From Puccinellia tenuiflora (lineage: Eukaryota > Streptophyta > Magnoliopsida > Poales > Poaceae): a stretch of DNA of 64,000 nucleotides. Within the stretch, counting starts at the first letter, position 1, and each line of letters opens with the position of its first letter. Where the stretch lies: contig QRDG01002501.1 of NCBI GenBank assembly GCA_012064385.1, positions 132,933 to 196,932 on the forward strand, in the 5' to 3' direction. The notes under the pieces were generated by a model, which saw nothing but the letters and a program-made list of their open reading frames with translations, was not told where the DNA came from and did not search any database. The position numbers and the translations under genes are program-made. Shown here piece after piece: positions 57,881-64,000 of the stretch.

Positions 57881-58802
57881 CATATTTTTCGTTTTGCCTT
57901 TTGTCGTATTCCGTCATGTAACATTATATAATCAAAAGGTAAAATCAAAAACCAACAACACCTATTTTGCCTTTTTTTTTTTACTTTGGCTTACAGGTAA
58001 ATAAAAAGGCTAAATAGGTAATTTTGACATTTGGATGTCAAAACCGTCAAATATCGAAAGCCAAAAGCACCTATTTTAGTTTTTGTTCTTATATATAAAG
58101 CAAAGTCCATAGATTCAGAATAAGCCCACATAAAGAGGCCCTCGATCGTCGACTACATGATCTGATAATTGCATCAGATCTAGTTCCGGAAGTGCTCATC
58201 CTTCTATTTATTGGTCAGAATGTGTTTTTTGCTTCCATGTAATGTATGTGATAATAAGCTGTAGTGATTTATACAAGGACAAAATTGGCAACAACCAATG
58301 ATATAGTTTATTTTTCAATTTTTCCAGCTTCTACATAGTATTTGCTATTTTGCCTTGCAATAAATTTGTGCGACAAGAATTGTTCACTGCAAAATTTAAC
58401 TTATATGCTTTCGCAGTTGATAAATTTTGTTGAGATGGCACTAATAATCATGCTTCGCAGTATCCATTCTTTCTATGTATACTATTTGTTCCTTTGATAT
58501 ACAAAAATTGCAGCAATAGAGCCTTGCAGCTTTCTTTATGTTTACTTTTGTTGTCGTAATTATCACTACATAGTAGTGAAATTGAACTTAAACCCTTGGC
58601 AGCGTGTTCATATTTATTGTTCATATGTTTTTTTTTGACTACTATAGTAGTGTGTGTTACAACCACGGTTAATGTGGCTTCTTTTACAAAAAATATTTGA
58701 ACATACTTTTTTTGCTTCTTGCACTTTCTTGTTTCAACCATACATGTATGTGCGTCATTATTATCGGTGGTATTTCCACGGGAAACATCAAAATGTCTCC
58801 TT
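57881..58802. other. AT-rich intergenic DNA
   Basis: No gene, repeat pair or RNA that I can support. Confidence 0.4.
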
Positions 58803-59045
58803 ACTTTTTTTTTTAAGAGAAAAGGCAAGTAACCAAGTCATACAGAGTCTGAAAGGGAAAAAAAACCCAAAAGTAAACGAAAACGAAAAACCACCAACCA
58901 CCAGTTTTTACAGAGTTTATTAAAAGAAACTCGGGACAAACCCACGCAGGGGCGAAACCAAAGAAACCAGGCACACTACTGAAAAACAAAAGCAGACCAA
59001 ACTGGGAAATCAGCCAACGCCACTACGTGGGGTGATCACCAACTG
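58803..59045 (-). other. possible LINE 3' end
   Basis: Begins with a run of T on the plus strand (a poly-A tail if read on the minus strand). Purine-rich sequence follows with no ORF. Weak evidence. Confidence 0.25.
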
Positions 59046-59049
59046 AAGC

Positions 59050-59155
59050 CTCCATCTCCAAACTGGAAATTACTTGACTTTCAAATGATGTATCTAGACA
59101 CAAAATGAATCTAGAGACATCCATTTGAAAGTCAAGTAATATGGAACGGAGTGAG
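59050..59155. mobile_element. decayed Stowaway MITE
   Basis: Inverted TTACTTGACTTTCAAATG near both ends, right end GGAACGGAGTGAG followed by TA. The left TA is lost. Confidence 0.75.
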
Positions 59156-59157
59156 TA

Positions 59158-59921
59158 CGAATTATGAATAAATGATCTAAGCATTTTTTTCGTTACAATC
59201 CAACCTTTTTATGCAATCCAACTTAAAATCCGTGATACAAATTAGATGTTGAACTGGACTATGTACAAAGCGAATTCCGCACCAAGAAAAGTGGAAGTTG
59301 CCGTCTAGAGTAGGAGAGGAAGTCCCTATTCGGACGGGAGCTAGCAGTGCGCCCGCTAGCGCCAAACATTCAGTCATCCGGAGAGCCACGCGCCACAGGT
59401 AGATGCGCCGCGTTCGCCACGGAGCTCCTGAAATCTTCCGAGCCAAGAAAAATGGCCGAGCGAGTATATGCAATGTTATCTCGTACAGAAAGAGACGAAA
59501 TAGATTAGGCACCGGTAAGACATTTTGGTTAACTTATATGTACCGATGTTTCTCCCCGGTCTTGCATCCTCGTATTGATAATGACATACCAATTGATCTA
59601 CGGAAGGGAAGACTACGCTTTACGCTTTATGAATGGAGTCGGTAAGTAAAATGGTTGCGTTGGACACGCATGGGGGAACCAAAACCGCCCCGCCAACTGA
59701 TTACGGAGCTGCCATGCACCGCGGGACGAAACGGACGCAACAAACAGTGGCGGGCTGCATTGATGGTTGTGAGCAAAGCAAAGGCAAAGGTGTCGTGCCA
59801 CGACAAGAAAACGGGGAACGGTTTCATCTCGAGAACTGAGTGTAACCCAGCGGCGCCCCTCGTTCTCGCTCCGATCTGTCCGTAAATATTCACGGTTTGG
59901 AAAACCACACCTAAAGGGCTA
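59158..59921. other. low-copy intergenic DNA
   Basis: Mixed composition, short ORFs only, none with a recognisable motif. Confidence 0.35.
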
Positions 59922-59923
59922 TA

Positions 59924-60074
59924 CTCCCCTCCGTTTGAAAATATAAGATGTTTTAGTTTTTTGTGATTTTGATCTGTCTAGACATATTTTAGATTGTATC
60001 TTTTACTCACTTGAGTCCGTATGTACTTCATATTAGAAATGTCTAAAACATCTTATAATTAAAAACCGAGTGAG
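59924..60074. mobile_element. Stowaway MITE
   Basis: TA flanks (59922-59923 and 60075-60076). Ends CTCCCCTCCGTTTGAAAATA and ...CCGAGTGAG, with the AAGATGTTTTAG/CTAAAACATCTT subterminal pair. Confidence 0.9.
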
Positions 60075-60423
60075 TACATGTGAATTATCGTTTGAATTGG
60101 GAACAGTTTTGGACCAAACGCACAATTGTCCGTGTCATCTTAATCGGTCACCTAGCAGTCTCACCGACACCCCCGCTCCACGTATTTTTAATGCAACGGA
60201 CCGTCTACCGTCCTACTACCCCACACTACACCGACATACCCAGTCGCAACGATTCCCACGCCGCTCCTAGGGTTTACAGCCGTGCCACACCACCATGCCT
60301 CATCGATGGTGTTTCGATCGTCCTCTTTCGTCGGTGGCCGCGGGCACGCTCTGACTCGTCGAACCCCGCGCGCGGCACCAGTGCATCGAGCCGTCGCCCT
60401 ATCTGTGTCATCCCCTTCGATCG

Positions 60424-60777
60424 ATGCGACCTCACCCCGACAACGGCTCGTCGTCGCCTACATGGGACCTCCGCTTCGAAGCCGAGCCCCAACAGTTGTG
60501 CGGTCATTGCATCGTCCACTACCTATTCGACGACGAAGGGAGCCGCAGCCTCCACCGCAGAGGGAGACCCGAGGGTGAAGGGGGAGGAGCGGATGAGGGA
60601 GCCCTCCCCGAGGTTTGGGAGGACATGGAGGAGGCGGTCCGCCGTTCGCTGATGCGCGAGGAGGCGGTCCGGCCCTTCCTGATGTCCGAAGACGATGACC
60701 GCTGCGCTGCAGCGTCAACTCGAGTGAGTTCGAAGGCATGTCCGAGGACGAAAAACCGCTCGTTGGACTCTGATTAG
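60424..60777 (+). CDS. orphan ORF, GC-rich, unrecognised
   Basis: 117 codons from an ATG at 60424. The second half is strongly acidic/basic and amphipathic (VWEDMEEAVRRSLMREEAVR, then SEDDD). The EEAVRRSL part fits the loose pattern of a ubiquitin-interacting motif. The surrounding 60.1-60.8 kb is GC-rich and unlike the AT-rich flanks. It could be a decayed gene fragment or chance; no homologue is recognised. A longer overlapping frame (60080-60652) is rejected as less protein-like. Confidence 0.25.
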   Translation: MRPHPDNGSSSPTWDLRFEAEPQQLCGHCIVHYLFDDEGSRSLHRRGRPEGEGGGADEGALPEVWEDMEEAVRRSLMREEAVRPFLMSEDDDRCAAASTRVSSKACPRTKNRSLDSD

Positions 60778-60829
60778 GCTATGCTTAATTAAGTTTATGT
60801 CATGTTTTGTTTAAGTTCGGATCAAGTTC

Positions 60830-61340
60830 TCTTATTAATATCGCAGAGATACCAATTACACCCAGCCTCTGCACCAACAAGATGTCGAAAGACATGCAGG
60901 ATGCACACAACTAAGAAAAAAAAAGAGAGAAAATTAAAAACAAAGACCCCGTCGGAGTGATGGAACACTCGCAACAGCAACACTCTAACCACCACCAAAG
61001 TATAACACCCGGACCGCAAAAAGTTCTCCAAAACAATGCCTTCAGCAAGGCTATTGCTAGGTACAACCAATAAAGTACAGACTTTGGGTTTTCACCCTGA
61101 AAAAGACCGCGATTCCAAAACAATGCCTTCATCAAAGCCATTGTCAGGTACAATCAATGAAGGTCAGACCTTGAACTTTCACCCTGAACATCACGGCTCG
61201 ATACTTAGTACCACCAGGACGTTGTCCACATGTGTTGCCGCTCCCTCTTGCCAAGGCCGCTGCTGCAAGTCTCCAACACCCTGACACACAGGAAACCTAT
61301 GCCTAGAGTCTTCAACGCAACCAAACCTCCTCTCCGCCAC
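60830..61340 (-). other. possible LINE 3' region with an 87-bp direct repeat
   Basis: Words such as ATATCGCAGAGATACCAATT and GGTTTTCACCCTGAA resemble antisense 3' ends of Triticeae LINEs. CCAAAACAATGCCTTCA occurs at 61028 and 61115, the start of a two-copy 87-bp direct repeat. No ORF. It is cut on the right by the LTR at 61341. Confidence 0.4.
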
Positions 61341-61773
61341 TGTCGTGGGGATACCTTCCGGGAACCCCACGGTGGTGGTACCTGGGTCACGCCAAGGGAA
61401 GCCCATTGAAGCCCATGGAGTGTACCGTGTGGCCCAAGTAGCTGGTTAGGCCGGTGATAACCTTCCTTATTCTGTAACGTGCAATCCGCACCGTCCACCC
61501 GAGACCTGGCCTGTGATATAAAGGCCAGGAGGGTGCGTCATCTAGGTCAAGCAAGCAAGACACACGCAAACCCTAGCGAGATTTCCATCTCGCCATTGTA
61601 GCCACCTCGATAATACCAGACAAGCAGGAGTAGGTCTTTACCTCACCTCGAGGGGCCGAACCTGGGTAAACTCGCCCCCTGTTAGCCGTCGTAATCACCA
61701 GCGTTCCTACTCTCTCCCCCTCAATCAACCCGGGGTACACAACCTTGGGATTTGCCGAGCCCCAACCTCGTCA
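61341..61773 (+). repeat. 5' LTR of the third Gypsy element
   Basis: About 433 bp from TGTCGTGGGGATACC to CTCGTCA. TATA-like GATATAAAGG at 61515-61524. A GGAGTAGGTCTTTACC...GAACCTGGGTAA block near 61627-61669 is related to that in the other Gypsy LTRs. The left border is inferred from TG and family style. Confidence 0.7.
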
Positions 61774-61774
61774 A

Positions 61775-61792
61775 TTGGCGCCGTCTGTGGGA
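61775..61792 (+). other. primer binding site
   Basis: TTGGCGCCGTCTGTGGG, a common Gypsy PBS form, one base after the LTR. Confidence 0.9.
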
Positions 61793-61811
61793 AGAAAAAA
61801 TCGTTGGAGTC

Positions 61812-64000
61812 ATGGTTGCGCCGGCCTCATCTGCAATGAAGAATGGCATCAGCGCCAGGGAGTTGATCTACACCGGCTTCCTCGAGTTCGTCCACCACTC
61901 GCCGGCGGATCTCCCGACGTACGCTGAGGTGCAGCAGAGCACGTGGATTACCTTCGGTAGTCTGCGCTATCTGGTGGACAGTCGCGGAACGCTCCGGCCC
62001 ACGCTGGCCACGTTGCGTGCGACGGCTACGCCAGCATCTACATCGACTGCGCTGACCGCGGCTTCACCCACCGTGAAGATCGCATCTACTGCGGTCACGG
62101 CGATCGCGTCATCGACTGCCGTGAAGATCGCGTCCACTTCGACTGCGTCAGCACCATCTACGACCGCATCAACGGCGACTGCGGTGACCACACCCGCGGT
62201 CACCAGAAAAATCGCATCTACTGCAACCCCGGCGCGAAACAAGTCTACCCCGACCTTCTTGTCTGCGCCCCGGATGAAGCCAAAATCTACGCCAATCGCG
62301 CCTCCGCATCGCGGAGTCGCCAGTAGCAGTGGCCGTGGCACCCGCCACGTCGCTGTGATCTTCGACTCTGAGCATAGCTCAGACGAAGGAAGCAGGACTG
62401 GGAGCATCAGCCCCACTCAGCGGGTTTACCCCGCGCAAGTCTATATGGCCAGCCCAGCACGATCCAACGGCGGGGAACCCGTATACCCGCTGGAGGTGAC
62501 CATGCCGGACAGGGTGACACGACTCACCATCACTCGGGAGATGGCGATCCAGGCCATGAAGCACGTGGACGAAGGCACGTTCCCTTCACCAGATGAACCC
62601 CGAGAAGACCAACTGGCGGTCCAATACTTGCTTTGGAAGGAGTCCGAGCGAGTCCGCCAAGAGAAGGCCGATCTGATTCGGCGCAAAGAACTAGCCGACG
62701 CGTCGAGTGCCAGGAGGGCAGCACACTCGTTCTTGGCCGGATCGGAGGAAGTCACGCAAGGAGGACGTCACAGGACTCGCATGCCACGGGTACCAGAAGC
62801 TGATCGCGTCCACCTCACTCGCAATCTGGAGTCGTCATTCATGACGGAGGACGCGGACGGAATCCCCGTCCCCAAGACACCCGCTTCGGCCCTCATGGCG
62901 GTCGAAACCTACCTACGACTAACACAGCCGCCGGAGGGTGACGCCCACGCCCGCCTCCACAGGCGACAAATTCAATCCCTCAGGGAAGTCGAGGAAGTCC
63001 TGGCAAAGTCAGCACCAGCAGAAAGGGGGCACGAGAATCGAGGCCGCCGCGATCGCGAACCCGCACCACTTGCAGACCCAGCCCCAATTCGACTGAGACA
63101 GCCGCAGCCAGGCGAAGATGTCCGTAACGTCGTCGCACAGAGAAGGGTGGACCGCAGTCGACGGCTGCGAGCAGCGAGTGCACAAGCCAACGACTACGAC
63201 GACGACGACTTCGAGCCACGCGGAGCCGCATGTTTCAGCTTCAACATTCGTGACACGAAGATGCCCAAAGGCTTCAAGCTAACAGCAGAGACAGCCAAGT
63301 ATGACGGGAAGCAAGACCCAAGGGACTGGCTGGAAGACTACCTCATCGCGTGCAGCTGTCAGGGTGGTACTTCGACTACTGCCATGCAGTACATCCAGTT
63401 GATGCTCACGGGATCTGCTCGCGGGTGGCTCAACACTCAGCCCAGGGACGCTTTCAGCACCTGGGACGAGTTCAGGAACGCCTTCGTGAAGAGCTTTCTG
63501 GGGACATACGCAAGGCCAACAACCCTCATTGAGCTCCAGGCGTGCAAGCAAGGTCGAGACGAGCCACTCCGTTCATACATCCAGCGGTGGACTTTACTTC
63601 GCAACACCATGGATGGAGCCACCTCAGAAGACAGGGTAATGGACGCATTCATGTACGGCGTTTACCGCCGCGACCTTCGTGAGGAGTTTGGTAGGCTTAG
63701 GCCGAGGAACATGATCGAGCTCATGCAGATAGCCAACCAGTGGGCAGATGGAGAAGACTCTGTTCGTGATGCACCACGATCTCCGAGGCAAGAAGCAGGA
63801 CCTAGCAACTGGCGAGAAGGGCGCCTGAAGAAGAAGCCGCGTTACGTCGGCAACGACTCGATCGAGTTAGTAGCGGCGGGATTCGAAACCCCCCGTGAGA
63901 GTGAAAGGCAGTACAACCAGGACGGTGGCAGCGGCTACCATAGAGACGGAAGTCGCAAGCGCGAGTGGCGGAGACGCCCACTGACCGAAGAAGAAGAGTT
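61812..64000 (+). CDS. Gypsy gag, intact, 3' partial
   Basis: An ATG at 61812 (MVAPASSAMKNGISAREL) opens a frame of 729 codons with no stop before the window ends, the longest intact frame in the window. The N-terminal region is followed by a Thr/Ala/Ser-rich stretch with repeated KIAST units (about residues 75-150). Then come acidic/basic helical segments (about 260-300) and the gag core (PKGFKLTAETAKYDGKQDPR, YIQLMLTGSARGWLNTQP, FVKSFLGTYARPTTLIELQA). An Arg/Lys/Glu-rich part reaches the edge. Gag packages the element's RNA in cytoplasmic particles. Protease and RT would follow outside the window, perhaps in the same frame. Confidence 0.88.
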   Translation, partial: MVAPASSAMKNGISARELIYTGFLEFVHHSPADLPTYAEVQQSTWITFGSLRYLVDSRGTLRPTLATLRATATPASTSTALTAASPTVKIASTAVTAIASSTAVKIASTSTASAPSTTASTATAVTTPAVTRKIASTATPARNKSTPTFLSAPRMKPKSTPIAPPHRGVASSSGRGTRHVAVIFDSEHSSDEGSRTGSISPTQRVYPAQVYMASPARSNGGEPVYPLEVTMPDRVTRLTITREMAIQAMKHVDEGTFPSPDEPREDQLAVQYLLWKESERVRQEKADLIRRKELADASSARRAAHSFLAGSEEVTQGGRHRTRMPRVPEADRVHLTRNLESSFMTEDADGIPVPKTPASALMAVETYLRLTQPPEGDAHARLHRRQIQSLREVEEVLAKSAPAERGHENRGRRDREPAPLADPAPIRLRQPQPGEDVRNVVAQRRVDRSRRLRAASAQANDYDDDDFEPRGAACFSFNIRDTKMPKGFKLTAETAKYDGKQDPRDWLEDYLIACSCQGGTSTTAMQYIQLMLTGSARGWLNTQPRDAFSTWDEFRNAFVKSFLGTYARPTTLIELQACKQGRDEPLRSYIQRWTLLRNTMDGATSEDRVMDAFMYGVYRRDLREEFGRLRPRNMIELMQIANQWADGEDSVRDAPRSPRQEAGPSNWREGRLKKKPRYVGNDSIELVAAGFETPRESERQYNQDGGSGYHRDGSRKREWRRRPLTEEEE

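Larger units (their letters stand above)
61341..64000 (+). mobile_element. third Gypsy element, 5' part
   Basis: LTR, PBS and an open gag reading into the window edge. The right end and the target duplication lie outside. The bases before the LTR are GCCAC. Gag without any stop suggests a younger element than the two Tat elements. Confidence 0.85.

Noticed and set aside
60080..60652. 190-codon ORF overlapping the orphan ORF
   Set aside because: Composition is Arg/Pro/Ser-rich without pattern and the frame starts inside Stowaway-adjacent DNA; the overlapping shorter frame is more protein-like.

Overview
The window looks like intergenic DNA of a large-genome grass, most likely a Pooideae/Triticeae species (wheat, barley or Aegilops type). 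The reasons are the mix of element families, which are all typical of that group: a Sirevirus-like Copia with LTRs of about 2.5 kb, Tat-lineage Gypsy elements with antisense genes, a CACTA element with TGTGGCGCA subterminal repeats, a Helitron, and Stowaway, hAT and Harbinger MITEs. A plant-type CCCH gene also fits. The organism is inferred from element style, not from a marker gene. Only one ordinary host gene is convincing.

Layout. 1 to about 18.6 kb is a decayed Mutator-like element (MULE). Its transposase exon 2 was split by a 12.7-kb Sirevirus-like, gag-only retroelement (887-13608, imperfect 5-bp TSD). That element carries a nested CACTA (7274-8939, TSD TCT). A non-autonomous Helitron (14008-15213) sits beside its right end, flanked by a 480-bp direct duplication of LTR plus MULE sequence. 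The MULE also carries four hairpin repeats, two in its intron and two downstream of its last exon, and the remains of a second gene on the opposite strand. A solo Gypsy LTR (18648-19709, TSD GCTGG) follows.

19.7-33.2 kb is mostly AT-rich decayed sequence with two hAT MITEs, a Harbinger MITE, a chloroplast trnL-UAA insertion (25747-25925) and the host gene: an arginine-rich tandem CCCH zinc-finger (RR-TZF) gene on the minus strand (31031-32199). It is complete except for a one-base deletion inside the first zinc finger.

33.2-56.9 kb is a matryoshka of two Tat-lineage Gypsy elements. The outer one (33227-56896, TSD GTATA, minus strand) has decayed gag-protease-RT-RNase H-integrase and a multi-exon gene on the opposite strand. 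Its plus-side LTR was hit by the inner one (33317-45237, TSD GTAAC, plus strand). The inner element lost protease, RT and part of RNase H by an in-frame deletion. It keeps integrase and carries on its antisense strand a multi-exon gene related to the outer one, plus an AT-hook/B3-like ORF. It also has nine copies of a 108-bp repeat built on polypurine-tract-like motifs.

56.9-64 kb has four Stowaway MITEs, possible LINE 3' ends, an orphan GC-rich ORF, and the 5' end of a third Gypsy element (LTR 61341-61773, PBS, and a gag ORF of at least 729 codons open to the window edge).

How the parts interact: the elements are layered insertions, so their order of arrival can be read directly. The genes inside each element form retrotransposon gag-pol units, with antisense accessory genes in the two Tat elements. 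The CCCH gene is the only apparent non-transposon locus.
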